From NCBI RefSeq assembly GCF_023347275.1, contig NZ_CP094468.1, positions 992,001 to 1,056,000 of the forward strand: DNA of 64,000 nt, in the 5' to 3' direction. Of this stretch, positions 18,046 through 26,196 are shown piece after piece; the first letter of the stretch is position 1; each line of letters begins with the position of its first letter. This DNA comes from Faecalibacterium sp. I3-3-89. GTDB taxonomy: Bacteria > Bacillota > Clostridia > Oscillospirales > Ruminococcaceae. A program made the position numbers and the translations under genes. The notes beneath the pieces were generated by a model, which did not search any database, had not been told where the DNA came from, and saw nothing but the letters and a program-made list of their open reading frames with translations.

Positions 18046-18074
18046 TTGCGAATCGTGGGGAAGAATGGTATACT
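18046..18074 (+). promoter_or_regulatory. Promoter of the LCP gene
   Basis: TTGCGA (18046-18051) and TATACT (18069-18074), 17 bp apart, starting directly after the yqeK stop. The leader holds GGCCGACGGCCGGCC-type inverted repeats. Confidence 0.75.
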
Positions 18075-18143
18075 AAAAAGAGCACAGGAGCTTTGGCCGA
18101 CGGCCGGCCTGCTCCCTAAAACGCTTGGAAGGAATAAGATGGA

Positions 18144-19562
18144 ATGAGTCAGAATCCGCGTCATATCAAGACAGACCGTTCACTCAACCGCCCGACGGAA
18201 CAGCGGGCCGAAAAAGCCTCCGCGTCCCGGCCTGTGCAGCCTGCCCAGCCGGACTTCTTTGCAGAGGAAGGACCCGCAGAGCCGCTGCGCCGCGCAGGCG
18301 CAGGCGCAGGCGGCGGCGCAAAGCCGCCCCGTGCCCCGTCTCCCGCAGGCAGAAGCGAGCCGCCCCGCCGCCGCAAAAAGAAGAAAAAGACCCCGCTCTG
18401 GCTCCCGCTGGTCGTGACGCTGGCGGTGCTGGCCGTCATCTCAGGCGTGGTGGTGTATGCCGCCAGCATGGTGAACCGGGTGGAGGAGAATATCCGCCCG
18501 GAGGAGGATGCTCCCTCCATCATCGAGGAGATCCAGACCCTCGAGGAATACAAGGGCGATGTGGTGAACATCCTCGTCTGCGGCATCGACTACGAGGAGG
18601 GCCGCAACTACTCCAACGACCCCACCTCCAACGATGGCATGACGGACATGATCCTCTACTGCCAGTTCGACATCAAGGGCGGTGCGCTGCGGATGCTGCA
18701 GATCCCCCGCAACAGCCTCGTGACCGCCAAGAGCCGCAAGGTCGCCCTTTCGAACGGCAAGACCTACGCCGCCACCAACTATCAGATCAACTCCGTGGCC
18801 CTGTCCAACGGCGGCAGCATCGCCGCGCTGGCTGAGGTCATCTATGACCAGTACAAGCTGCCCATCGACTACTATGTGACGGTGGATATGCAGGCGCTGG
18901 TGGAGATGGTGGACAACTTCGGCGGCATCGAGGTCTATATCCCCCACGATATGTCCTTTGCAGGCAGCGCTCTCAAGAAGGGCTACCGCAATCTGGACGG
19001 CACATCGGCGGAGTTCTTCGTCCGCTGCCGCCACGGTCAGGGCTACTCCAACTCGGACATCGACCGCCTGAATATGCAGCGCTACTTCTACGCCGGCCTG
19101 TTCAAGCGGGTGCGCAGCATGGGCATCACTGACGTGCTCAACCAGCTGCCGCTGGTCTTCAACAACTATATCCACACGGATATGGATCTGACCACCATCG
19201 CCAAGATGCTGGTGTCCTTCACCCGCATCGACAGCGCCAACATCATGCTGGCGCAGACCCCTGTTTTCATGGGCGTGCCCAATGTGGGCGCGACCGAGAG
19301 CTTTGACGGCTACTCCTGTGTGGTGCCGGACGCCGGTTCCATCGCAGAGCTGCTCAACACCTATTTCCGCAATTATACCGGCCCGGTGAGTGCCGACGAG
19401 CTGAACCTCGTGACGGACAGCTGGCCCCACGGCACCGCCTCCACCAGCGCCAACGTCCAGTTCGTGGGCCAGCTGGATAAGGAGTCGGACGACGCCATCC
19501 TCAGCGGCGACACCGATGTGGCAGGCGCGACCACCACCGACGGTCAGCCGGTCGGACAATGA
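18144..19562 (+). CDS. LytR-CpsA-Psr (LCP) family cell-wall ligase
   Basis: 472 residues. LCP enzymes attach undecaprenyl-linked polymers such as teichoic acids or capsule to peptidoglycan outside the cell. Residues 1-80 are a disordered cytoplasmic tail rich in Pro, Ala and Arg ending in RRRKKKKK. One membrane helix follows (about 84-108), then the extracellular LCP domain with NILVCGIDYEEG, TDMILYCQFD, LQIPRNSLV, INYxxQ-like ATNYQINS and VDNFGGIEVYIPHDM. The closing region has RCRHGQGYSNSDIDRLNMQRYF (catalytic Arg/Asp pattern). An ATG five bases upstream is followed at once by a stop, so 18144 is the start. It sits between yqeK and rsfS as in other Firmicutes. Confidence 0.9.
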   Translation: MSQNPRHIKTDRSLNRPTEQRAEKASASRPVQPAQPDFFAEEGPAEPLRRAGAGAGGGAKPPRAPSPAGRSEPPRRRKKKKKTPLWLPLVVTLAVLAVISGVVVYAASMVNRVEENIRPEEDAPSIIEEIQTLEEYKGDVVNILVCGIDYEEGRNYSNDPTSNDGMTDMILYCQFDIKGGALRMLQIPRNSLVTAKSRKVALSNGKTYAATNYQINSVALSNGGSIAALAEVIYDQYKLPIDYYVTVDMQALVEMVDNFGGIEVYIPHDMSFAGSALKKGYRNLDGTSAEFFVRCRHGQGYSNSDIDRLNMQRYFYAGLFKRVRSMGITDVLNQLPLVFNNYIHTDMDLTTIAKMLVSFTRIDSANIMLAQTPVFMGVPNVGATESFDGYSCVVPDAGSIAELLNTYFRNYTGPVSADELNLVTDSWPHGTASTSANVQFVGQLDKESDDAILSGDTDVAGATTTDGQPVGQ

Positions 19563-19577
19563 TAAGGAGAAATATCT

Positions 19578-19958
19578 ATGGATAAGAACATCGACAGCAA
19601 GACTCTTGCCATTGAGATCGCAAAGATCCTCGACAAGAAGAAGGCGCAGGACGTGCGGGTGCTCAAGGTGGACAGCCTGACTGTCCTCACCGACTACTTC
19701 GTCATCGCCTCCGGTACGTCCACCACGCAGGTCGGCTCTCTGGCCGATGAGGTGGAGTACGAGCTTTCCCAGAGCGGCATCGAGCCGCACACCACCGAGG
19801 GCTTCGACTCCAAGAACTGGGTGCTGCTGGACTATTCCAGCGTCATCGTCCATGTCTTCGTGCCCAACACCCGCACTTACTACGACCTCGAGCACCTGTG
19901 GGCCGACGGCGAACCCATCGACATCTCGGAGTATCTGACCCCGGATAACAGTCTGTAA
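19578..19958 (+). CDS. rsfS: Ribosomal silencing factor RsfS
   Basis: 126 residues of the Iojap/RsfS family. It binds L14 and blocks joining of the subunits when nutrients are short. Seen: DVRVLKVDSLTVLTDYFVIASGTSTTQV, then the family signature NWVLLDYSSVIVHVFVPNTRTYYDLEHLWAD. Shine-Dalgarno AAGGAGAA, 15 bp after the LCP stop, so it is most likely cotranscribed. Repeat B3 follows. Confidence 0.95.
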   Translation: MDKNIDSKTLAIEIAKILDKKKAQDVRVLKVDSLTVLTDYFVIASGTSTTQVGSLADEVEYELSQSGIEPHTTEGFDSKNWVLLDYSSVIVHVFVPNTRTYYDLEHLWADGEPIDISEYLTPDNSL

Positions 19959-19982
19959 GGCAAACGGCTCGGGTGTGGAGAT

Positions 19983-20115
19983 AACCTCTTCGTCACGCCT
20001 GCGGCGTGCCACCTCCCCTATCGAGGGGAGGCTTTGGCATTTCGTAAAGCTTAATCTCTTCGCCAGAGGCTCCCCTCGGTAGGGGAGCTGTCGAGCGAAG
20101 CGAGACTGAGAGGTT
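19983..20115. repeat. Family B palindromic repeat, copy B3
   Basis: Same orientation as B2. AACCTCTTCG...CTGAGAGGTT ends, CACGCC-TGC-GGCGTG, two CTCCCC/GGGGAG hairpins, and an inner GTCxxGC/GCxxGAC hairpin. Lies between rsfS and leuS. Confidence 0.85.
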
Positions 20116-20187
20116 GTCCGCCGCATCGCTGAGTTTGTCATAAATCATTGGTATTGTTTTAGAAAAAGTCTGGAGCTGATTACAAAA

Positions 20188-22737
20188 ATGAAGTATGATT
20201 ACAAGGCCGTGGAGGCCAAGTGGCAGAAGGTGTGGGAGGACGAAAAGACCTTCCACGTTGAGATCGACCACGCCAAGCCCAAGTTCTATGCACTGGTGGA
20301 GTTCCCGTACCCCTCGGGTGCGGGTCTGCACGTCGGCCATCCCCGCAGCTACACTGCGCTGGATGTCGTGAGCCGCAAGCGCCGCCAGAACGGCTACAAC
20401 GTGCTCTACCCGATGGGCTGGGACGCTTTTGGTCTGCCCACCGAGAACTTCGCCATGAAGAACCACATCCACCCGGCCATCGTCACCAAGAACAATGTGG
20501 ACCACTTCCGCCAGCAGCTGAAGGCTCTGGGCTTCTCCTTCGACTGGGACCGTGAGATCAACACCACCGACCCCGAGTACTACAAGTGGACCCAGTGGAT
20601 CTTCCTGCAGCTGTACAAGAAGGGTCTGGCCTACAAGAAGGAAATGAACGTCAACTGGTGCACCGGCTGCAAGTGCGTGCTGGCGAACGAAGAGGTCGTC
20701 AACGGCGTCTGCGAGCGCTGCGGCAGCGAGGTCGTCCACCGAGTCAAGAGCCAGTGGATGCTGAAGATTACCGCCTATGCCGATAAGCTCATCGACGGTC
20801 TGGATGGTCTGGATTACATCGAGCGCGTCGCCACCCAGCAGAAGAACTGGATCGGCCGCAGCCACGGCGCAGAGGTCAACTTCGGCACCACCGCAGGCGA
20901 CACCCTCACCGTCTACACCACCCGCTGCGATACCCTGTTCGGTGCGACCTACATGGTCGTCTCTCCCGAGCACGCCATCGTCAAGGAGTGGCTGGAAAAG
21001 GGCATCCTCAAGAACGCCGACGCTGTCAAAGCCTATCAGGCCGAGGCGGCCCGCAAGAGCGACTTTGAGCGCAGCGAGCTGAACAAGGAGAAGACCGGCG
21101 TCCGTCTGGACGGCGTTATGGGCATCAACCCCGTCAACGACAAGGAGATCCCTATCTTCATCTCCGACTACGTCCTGTCCACCTACGGCACCGGCGCCAT
21201 CATGGCTGTGCCTGCCCACGACACCCGTGACTGGGAGTTTGCCAAGAAGTTCGGCCTGCCCATCATCGAGGTCGTCAAGGGCAACACCCCCTCCAACCTC
21301 GACGAGGCGGCCTTCACCGATGTAGCCACCGGTACGCTGGTCAACTCCGGCTTCCTCGATGGCCTGTCTGTCACCGACGCCAAGAAAAAGATGATCGAGT
21401 GGCTGGAAGCCAACGGCAAGGGGCAGGATAAGGTCAACTACAAGCTCCGCGACTGGGTCTTCAGCCGTCAGCGCTACTGGGGTGAGCCGATCCCGATGGT
21501 CAAGTGCGAGAAGTGCGGCTGGCAGCCCCTGCCCGAGAGCAGCCTGCCTCTGACCCTGCCCGACATCACCGACTTTGAGCCGGGTCCCGATGGCGAATCT
21601 CCGCTGGCCCGTCATACCGACTGGGTCAAGACCACCTGCCCCTGCTGCGGTGGCCCTGCCACCCGCGAGACCGACACCATGCCGCAGTGGGCCGGTTCCT
21701 CCTGGTATTTCCTGCGCTATATGGATCCCCACTGCAAGGACGCCATCGCCTCCAAGGAGGCGCTGGAATACTGGTCTCCGGTGGACTGGTACAACGGCGG
21801 CATGGAGCACACCACCCTGCATCTGCTCTACAGCCGCTTCTGGCATAAGTTCCTCTACGACATCGGCGTCGTGCCCACTGCAGAGCCTTATCAGAAGCGC
21901 ACGGCCCACGGCATGATCCTCGGTCTGAACCCCCACAGCTTCGTCAACCTGCCCGCTGAGGAGCAGGAGAAGCTGCTGAAGGAGTACGGCAGCCAGAAGG
22001 CCGCCGAGAAGGCTCTGGAGGAGAAGTACGGCGAGATGGCCCGCCACCCCATCGTCAAGATGTCCAAGTCTCTGGGCAACGTCATCAACCCCGATGAGGT
22101 GGTGGATACCTACGGTGCCGACACCATGCGTCTGTATGAGATGTTCATGGGCGACTTCGAGCAGGCTGCACCGTGGCAGACCTCGGCCATCGCAGGCTGC
22201 AACCGCTTCCTCGACCGCGTGTGGGCACTGTCCGACAAGCTGGTGGAGGGCGAGGGCTACCGTCCTCAGATCGAGACCCTGATGCACCAGACCATCAAGA
22301 AGGTGGGCGCGGACATCGAGGGCCTGAAGATGAACACCGCCATCGCCCAGCTGATGACGCTGGTGAACGCCCTGTACGACAACGGCGGCGCGACCAAGGC
22401 TGAGTTCGAGACCGTCGTCCAGCTGCTGAACCCCTTCGCTCCCCATATGACCGAGGAGCTGTGGGAGAAGCTGGGCCACAGCCACGACGAGCAGCTGGCT
22501 TACTATCCTTGGCCCAAGTATGAGGAGGCCAAGTGCGTTGAATCCACCGTGGAGATTGCCGTGCAGGTCAACGGCAAGGTCAAGGCCCGTCTGAAGGTGG
22601 CCGCAGACATCACCTCTGAGGACGCCATCGCTGCCGCAAAGGCTGACCCGGCCGTCGCCGAGGCTCTGGCTGGCAAGACTGTGGTGAAGGAGATCTACGT
22701 CAAGGGCCGTCTGGTCAATCTGGCAGTCAAGGGCTAA
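20188..22737 (+). CDS. leuS: Leucyl-tRNA synthetase
   Basis: Class I synthetase of 849 residues. The HIGH-type motif is in [20 protein letters not shown] (about residues 42-61). The editing (CP1) domain has [19 protein letters not shown] and [20 protein letters not shown]. The KMSKS loop is [16 protein letters not shown] (about 615-630), and the C-terminal anticodon domain ends in the usual [11 protein letters not shown] region. A four-cysteine zinc-binding insert (CTGCKC...CERC) is visible near 155-180. I looked for a T-box in the 70 bp after repeat B3 and saw none. The Shine-Dalgarno is weak (TGGAG about 12 bp upstream). Confidence 0.97.
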   Translation: MKYDYKAVEAKWQKVWEDEKTFHVEIDHAKPKFYALVEFPYPSGAGLHVGHPRSYTALDVVSRKRRQNGYNVLYPMGWDAFGLPTENFAMKNHIHPAIVTKNNVDHFRQQLKALGFSFDWDREINTTDPEYYKWTQWIFLQLYKKGLAYKKEMNVNWCTGCKCVLANEEVVNGVCERCGSEVVHRVKSQWMLKITAYADKLIDGLDGLDYIERVATQQKNWIGRSHGAEVNFGTTAGDTLTVYTTRCDTLFGATYMVVSPEHAIVKEWLEKGILKNADAVKAYQAEAARKSDFERSELNKEKTGVRLDGVMGINPVNDKEIPIFISDYVLSTYGTGAIMAVPAHDTRDWEFAKKFGLPIIEVVKGNTPSNLDEAAFTDVATGTLVNSGFLDGLSVTDAKKKMIEWLEANGKGQDKVNYKLRDWVFSRQRYWGEPIPMVKCEKCGWQPLPESSLPLTLPDITDFEPGPDGESPLARHTDWVKTTCPCCGGPATRETDTMPQWAGSSWYFLRYMDPHCKDAIASKEALEYWSPVDWYNGGMEHTTLHLLYSRFWHKFLYDIGVVPTAEPYQKRTAHGMILGLNPHSFVNLPAEEQEKLLKEYGSQKAAEKALEEKYGEMARHPIVKMSKSLGNVINPDEVVDTYGADTMRLYEMFMGDFEQAAPWQTSAIAGCNRFLDRVWALSDKLVEGEGYRPQIETLMHQTIKKVGADIEGLKMNTAIAQLMTLVNALYDNGGATKAEFETVVQLLNPFAPHMTEELWEKLGHSHDEQLAYYPWPKYEEAKCVESTVEIAVQVNGKVKARLKVAADITSEDAIAAAKADPAVAEALAGKTVVKEIYVKGRLVNLAVKG

Positions 22738-22757
22738 AGTTTTTTCAAAAAAACTTT
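22736..22757. terminator. A/T-only hairpin after leuS, touching the rpsU promoter region
   Basis: AAAGTTTTTT (22736-22745) pairs with AAAAAACTTT (22748-22757). It overlaps the leuS stop region and lies 10 bp before the rpsU -35 box. Could be a bidirectional terminator. Confidence 0.45.
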
Positions 22758-22767
22758 CTGAAAAAGG

Positions 22768-22796
22768 TTGACGAACGCATGAAAATGCGCTATACT
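22768..22796 (+). promoter_or_regulatory. Promoter of rpsU
   Basis: TTGACG (22768-22773) and TATACT (22791-22796), 17 bp apart. About 55 nt of leader precede rpsU. Confidence 0.85.
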
Positions 22797-22859
22797 GTCT
22801 ACTGTTAGTTACCATGTAACAACGAAATTCCTGCCTCACGGTCCAAGGGAGGGAATAAG

Positions 22860-23036
22860 ATGTCGGAAATTCGTGTTAAAGAGGGCGAGTCGCTGGAGAG
22901 CGCACTGCGTCGCTTCAAGCGTAGCACTGCCCGCAGCGGTGTGCTCGCAGAGGTCCGTAAGCGCGAGGCTTACGAGAAGCCGTCTGTTAAGCGCAAGAAG
23001 AAGTCCGAAGCAGCCCGCAAGCGTAAGTTCAAGTAA
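22860..23036 (+). CDS. rpsU: 30S ribosomal protein S21
   Basis: 58 codons: [20 protein letters not shown] at the N-terminus, a middle [16 protein letters not shown] and a basic KRKFK end. This is the compact S21 of Firmicutes. S21 binds near the anti-Shine-Dalgarno end of 16S rRNA and helps initiation. The ribosome binding site AAGGGAGG ends 6 bp before the ATG. It has its own promoter and terminator, so it is probably monocistronic. Confidence 0.96.
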   Translation: MSEIRVKEGESLESALRRFKRSTARSGVLAEVRKREAYEKPSVKRKKKSEAARKRKFK

Positions 23037-23094
23037 TTAACTGCTTGGAATCGCATTGTTGCTTTAGATTTCAAACGCGTTGCTAACGCCGATG

Positions 23095-23127
23095 TAGAGG
23101 AGCCTGAACTTCAGGCTCCTCTATTTT
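23095..23127 (+). terminator. Terminator after rpsU
   Basis: TAGAGGAGCCTGA (23095-23107) pairs perfectly with TCAGGCTCCTCTA (23111-23123), followed by TTTT. Confidence 0.85.
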
Positions 23128-23163
23128 CATTTACGGCAGAGAGCAGAGAAAGGGAAAGCCGTT

Positions 23164-23667
23164 ATGCTGATCACGCCCGAATATGTGTTTAAGGATGTCA
23201 CCCACATCACCCCGGAGTTTCTGGCAGAAAAGGGAATCCGCGCCCTTGTGCTGGACATCGACAACACCCTCACCGCCGACCGCAGTCAGGAGCTGCCCGA
23301 CGAGGTGGCCGGGTGGCTGACCCGGATGCGGGAGGCCGGCATCGGCCTTACCATCGTCTCCAACGGCGCAGAGAAGCGGGTCCGCCCCTTCGCCCAGAAG
23401 CTGGGGCTGGCCTATCTCTATCGCTCGGCAAAGCCCCTGCCCTTCGCCCTGATGGCGGCCCGCCGCCGGATGGGCGTGAAGCGCCGGGAGATGGCGATGG
23501 TGGGCGACCAGCTCTACGCCGACCGGATGGCGGCGGCCCTCTACGGCATCCCGGGGCTGATGGTCATTCCCCGCGGCCCTGACCTCGGCGCACAGGTGGT
23601 GCTCAAGCGCAAGTGGGAAAAGCGCCACTGGCAGGAGTATTACGACCGGGGAGGGAAGACGCTGTGA
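23164..23667 (+). CDS. yqeG: YqeG family HAD IIIA-type phosphatase
   Basis: 167-residue HAD-superfamily hydrolase. Motif I is LVLDIDNTLT (Asp nucleophile and Asp+2), motif II IVSNGAEKRV, motif III lysine in YRSAKPLPFAL, and motif IV GDQLYADRMAA. The YqeG/PgpP group includes phosphatidylglycerophosphate phosphatases in plants and cyanobacteria; the bacterial substrate is less clear. Ribosome binding site AAAGGGAAAG. The stop TGA overlaps the GTG start of the next gene. Confidence 0.85.
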   Translation: MLITPEYVFKDVTHITPEFLAEKGIRALVLDIDNTLTADRSQELPDEVAGWLTRMREAGIGLTIVSNGAEKRVRPFAQKLGLAYLYRSAKPLPFALMAARRRMGVKRREMAMVGDQLYADRMAAALYGIPGLMVIPRGPDLGAQVVLKRKWEKRHWQEYYDRGGKTL

Positions 23668-24533
23668 GCGAGTGTGATTGGAAAATACGGTTCGGCACCG
23701 CCGGTACCAGCGACAGCTTCGAGGCCAAGGGCTACAAGACCAGCCTCGACATCCCCGCCTACACGGCAGAGATGGGGCTGGACGCTTTTGAGTACCAGTG
23801 CGGCCACGGCGTCCGCCTCGGGGTGGATAAGGCCCGGAGGATGGCCGCAGACGCCGCAGAGCGGGGCATTCTGTTCAGCGTCCACGCACCTTATTATATC
23901 AGTATGTCCAGCCTTGAGGAAGAAAAGCGGCTGAACAGCGTCCGCTACCTCCTCCAGAGCGCCGAGGTCTGCCGGGCGCTGGGCGGCAGGCGGATCATCT
24001 TCCACTCGGGCAGCTGCGGCAGACAGAGCCGGGAAGCTGCCCTCGAAAAGGCGCTGGACACCATGCGCCGGGCTGTGGAAGCGCTGGATGAAGCGGGCTA
24101 CGGCGATATGACCCTCTGCCCCGAGACCATGGGGAAGATCGGCCAGCTGGGCACGCTGGACGAGGTGCTGGCCCTCTGCGGGGTGGATGAGCGCATCACG
24201 CCCTGCATCGACTTCGGCCACCTGAACGCCCGGACGCTGGGCGGCATCCAGTCCAAGGCGGACTACGCCGTCCTCCTCGACCATCTGGGTGAGGCACTGG
24301 GAGATGAGCGTGCCCAGCGCTTCCACGTCCACTTCTCCCGCATCGAGTTCTCCGCCGGGGGCGAGAAACGCCACTGGACCTTTGCGCAGACTCAGTTCGG
24401 CCCTGAGCCGCAGCCCCTGATGGAGCTGCTGGCCGAGCGCAGGCTCGCACCGGTCATCATCTGCGAGAGCGCCGGCACGCAGGCCGAGGATGCGCAGGCG
24501 ATGAAGAGGATGTACGAGGAAGCTGCAAAGTGA
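23664..24533 (+). CDS. Endonuclease-IV-like TIM-barrel protein
   Basis: 289 residues from GTG 23664, which overlaps the yqeG stop (GTGA) and has GGGGAGGGA upstream. The fold is that of AP endonuclease IV / xylose-isomerase-like barrels: HAPYYIS, IIFHSGSCG, LCPETMGKIG, CIDFGHLNART, FHVHFSRIEF and ICESAGTQAEDA correspond to the metal-binding strands of Nfo. The DRH metal motif of Nfo is replaced by EKRHW (Asp to Lys), and HLND by HFSR. It may therefore be a DNA-repair nuclease relative with altered metal binding, or a sugar-metabolism barrel. Coupling to yqeG is seen here; its meaning is unknown. Confidence 0.7.
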   Translation: MSECDWKIRFGTAGTSDSFEAKGYKTSLDIPAYTAEMGLDAFEYQCGHGVRLGVDKARRMAADAAERGILFSVHAPYYISMSSLEEEKRLNSVRYLLQSAEVCRALGGRRIIFHSGSCGRQSREAALEKALDTMRRAVEALDEAGYGDMTLCPETMGKIGQLGTLDEVLALCGVDERITPCIDFGHLNARTLGGIQSKADYAVLLDHLGEALGDERAQRFHVHFSRIEFSAGGEKRHWTFAQTQFGPEPQPLMELLAERRLAPVIICESAGTQAEDAQAMKRMYEEAAK

Positions 24534-24540
24534 CCCTGTA

Positions 24541-24731
24541 TAAAAGCCTCTCCCTTTGGGAGAGGTGGCACCGCAGGTGACGGAGAGGGCAAGCCCGGTG
24601 CGATAGAGCCGCCGCACACCGATGGGCAAAAGCCTTGGTCAGAGCGATGCTGTCGCAGCGTGGATAAGTCCCTGTCAACATCCTTGCCCTCTCAGGCGCT
24701 TCGCGCCAGCTCTCCCAAAGGGAGAGCCTTC
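24541..24731. repeat. Family A palindromic repeat, copy A3
   Basis: Close to a reverse complement of A2. Left arm CTCTCCC/GGGAGAG with CACC-GCA-GGTG. The core is in reverse (GTCAGAGCGATGCTGTCGC). Right arm CTTGCCCTCTC, GGCGC-TTC-GCGCC, CTCTCCC/GGGAGAG. Starts 7 bp after the preceding stop. Confidence 0.85.
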
Positions 24732-24786
24732 AACGGCTTTATCCCACACTTTTTGTCATTTTCATCGTCTTTTTTGCCGAAACCCC

Positions 24787-24815
24787 TTGCCAAACGGCGC
24801 GGGATTGGGTAAAAT
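24787..24815 (+). promoter_or_regulatory. Promoter of efp
   Basis: TTGCCA (24787-24792) and TAAAAT (24810-24815), 17 bp apart, 53 bp before the efp ATG. Confidence 0.8.
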
Positions 24816-24868
24816 AAATAGAGATATGCGTAATGCATCTGAGACATTAAACTAATGGAGGAATTCCT

Positions 24869-25426
24869 ATGATTTCTGCAGGCGAGTTTCGCAATGGCGT
24901 GACCTTTGAGCAGGACGGCCAGGTTCTTCAGGTCGTCGAGTTCCAGCACGTCAAGCCCGGCAAGGGCGCTGCCTTTGTCCGCACCAAGACCAAGAACGTC
25001 ATCACCGGCTCTGTGGTCGAGACCAGCTACAACCCGACCGCTAAGTTCCCGCAGGCTTTCATCGAGCGCAAGGACGTGACCTACAGCTATGAGGATGGTG
25101 ACCTGTACCACTTCATGGACAACGAGACTTACGATGACATCCCCGTCAACGCAAGCGATGTGCCCGATAACTTCAAGTTCTGCAAGGAGAACGAGCTGTG
25201 CAAGCTGCTGAGCTACAAGGGCAAGGTCTTCAGCGTTGAGATCCCCAACTTCATCGAGCTGGAAGTCACCCAGACCGAGCCGGGCGTCAAGGGCAACACT
25301 GCCACCAACACCCTGAAGCCCGCTACCGTCGAGACCGGTGCTGAGATCCGCGTCCCCCTGTTTATCAACGAGGGCGACCACATCCGCATCGATACCCGCA
25401 CGGGCGAGTATATGGAGCGCGTCTGA
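24869..25426 (+). CDS. efp: Elongation factor P
   Basis: 185 residues. EF-P enters the E site of ribosomes stalled at polyproline and stimulates bond formation. The N-terminal KOW-like domain has [18 protein letters not shown] and the exposed loop [12 protein letters not shown], whose tip lysine is the usual modification site. Two OB domains follow, ending with [17 protein letters not shown]. Ribosome binding site ATGGAGGAAT 7 bp upstream. Monocistronic by promoter and terminator. Confidence 0.97.
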   Translation: MISAGEFRNGVTFEQDGQVLQVVEFQHVKPGKGAAFVRTKTKNVITGSVVETSYNPTAKFPQAFIERKDVTYSYEDGDLYHFMDNETYDDIPVNASDVPDNFKFCKENELCKLLSYKGKVFSVEIPNFIELEVTQTEPGVKGNTATNTLKPATVETGAEIRVPLFINEGDHIRIDTRTGEYMERV

Positions 25427-25441
25427 TACGTTATCGATAAG

Positions 25442-25475
25442 ACCGGGCAGCGGGCGACCGTTTGCCCGGTTTTTT
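25442..25475 (+). terminator. Terminator after efp
   Basis: ACCGGGCA (25442-25449) pairs with TGCCCGGT (25463-25470), followed by T6. Confidence 0.85.
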
Positions 25476-25510
25476 CATAAAATGCTGTTTTGCGATAGGA
25501 GGTATTCCCT

Positions 25511-26095
25511 ATGAAGGAAAAAGCTGCATACCTGAAGGGCCTGATCGATGGCCTTGGCATTGATGAGAGCACCAAAGAGGGCAAGGTCATCAAGGCTATG
25601 AGCGAGCTGCTGAGCGAGATGGCCGAGGCTGTGGACAGCATCGACGAGGATGTCACCCATGCCTACGACCAGATCAACGACCTGAGCGAAGAGCTGGAAG
25701 ACCTTGAAGCAGACCTGTACGAAGAGGACGACGCCGAGGACGAGGAAGAAGAGGATGACGCCGATGACGAGACCGAGGCCGACGACAACGCGGATGTGGC
25801 AGGTGAGCCTTACTACGAAGTGGCCTGCCCGGCCTGCGGCAAGACCGTCTATGTGAGCGAGGATGACCTCGACGTCGGCGAAGCCATCTGCCCCAGCTGC
25901 AAGGTGGCCTTTGAGGTCGCACTGGAAGACCCCGAGGACGACGAAGCAGCCGAGCAGGACGGTCCGGTGCAGTACGAAGTGACCTGCCCCGCCTGCGGCG
26001 CGACCTCCGTTGTGGACGAGGAAGCCCTGCTGGATGGCGAGCCTGTCTGCCCCAACTGCGGCAAGCCGCTGGACTTTGAGGTGACGGAGGAGTAA
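25511..26095 (+). CDS. CD1247-type N-terminal domain protein with two zinc ribbons
   Basis: 194 residues, function unknown. Residues 1-75 form a helical domain (KAAYLKGLIDGLGID, VIKAMSELLSEMAEAVDSIDED) like the N-terminal domain named after Clostridioides CD1247. Residues 76-95 are almost only Asp and Glu. Two zinc ribbons follow: CPAC...CPSC (about 110-137) and CPAC...CPNC (about 158-182). Such proteins are common in Clostridia next to translation genes; here it lies between efp and the argS operon. Ribosome binding site ATAGGAGGT. It might be an RNA-polymerase- or ribosome-associated factor, but nothing in the sequence proves that. Confidence 0.75.
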   Translation: MKEKAAYLKGLIDGLGIDESTKEGKVIKAMSELLSEMAEAVDSIDEDVTHAYDQINDLSEELEDLEADLYEEDDAEDEEEEDDADDETEADDNADVAGEPYYEVACPACGKTVYVSEDDLDVGEAICPSCKVAFEVALEDPEDDEAAEQDGPVQYEVTCPACGATSVVDEEALLDGEPVCPNCGKPLDFEVTEE

Positions 26096-26127
26096 GCTCC
26101 GCCGCCGTTTCGGAAAACACAAGCCAA

Positions 26128-26168
26128 AAAGCGCCCCCGGAACTTTTTCAAGCTCCGGGGGCGCTTTG
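26128..26168. terminator. Bidirectional terminator between converging genes
   Basis: AAAGCGCCCCCGGA pairs with TCCGGGGGCGCTTT around an AACTTTTTCAAGC-type loop. A-run on the left and T-run on the right serve the CD1247 gene (+) and argS (-). Confidence 0.85.
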
Positions 26169-26196
26169 CTTATCTTATAAGGTACGGAGAGGCGGC

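Noticed and set aside
20116..20187. Possible T-box before leuS
   Set aside because: Only about 70 nt and no T-box sequence or specifier stem seen.
19993..22839. Minus-strand open frame of 948 codons opposite leuS
   Set aside because: Shadow of leuS; its composition (Leu, Gly, Val, His) is that of a complementary frame, and leuS itself is certain.
1491..24731. Repeats A and B as a CRISPR array
   Set aside because: Copies are kilobases apart, palindromic over 130-190 bp, with no spacer regularity and no cas genes.
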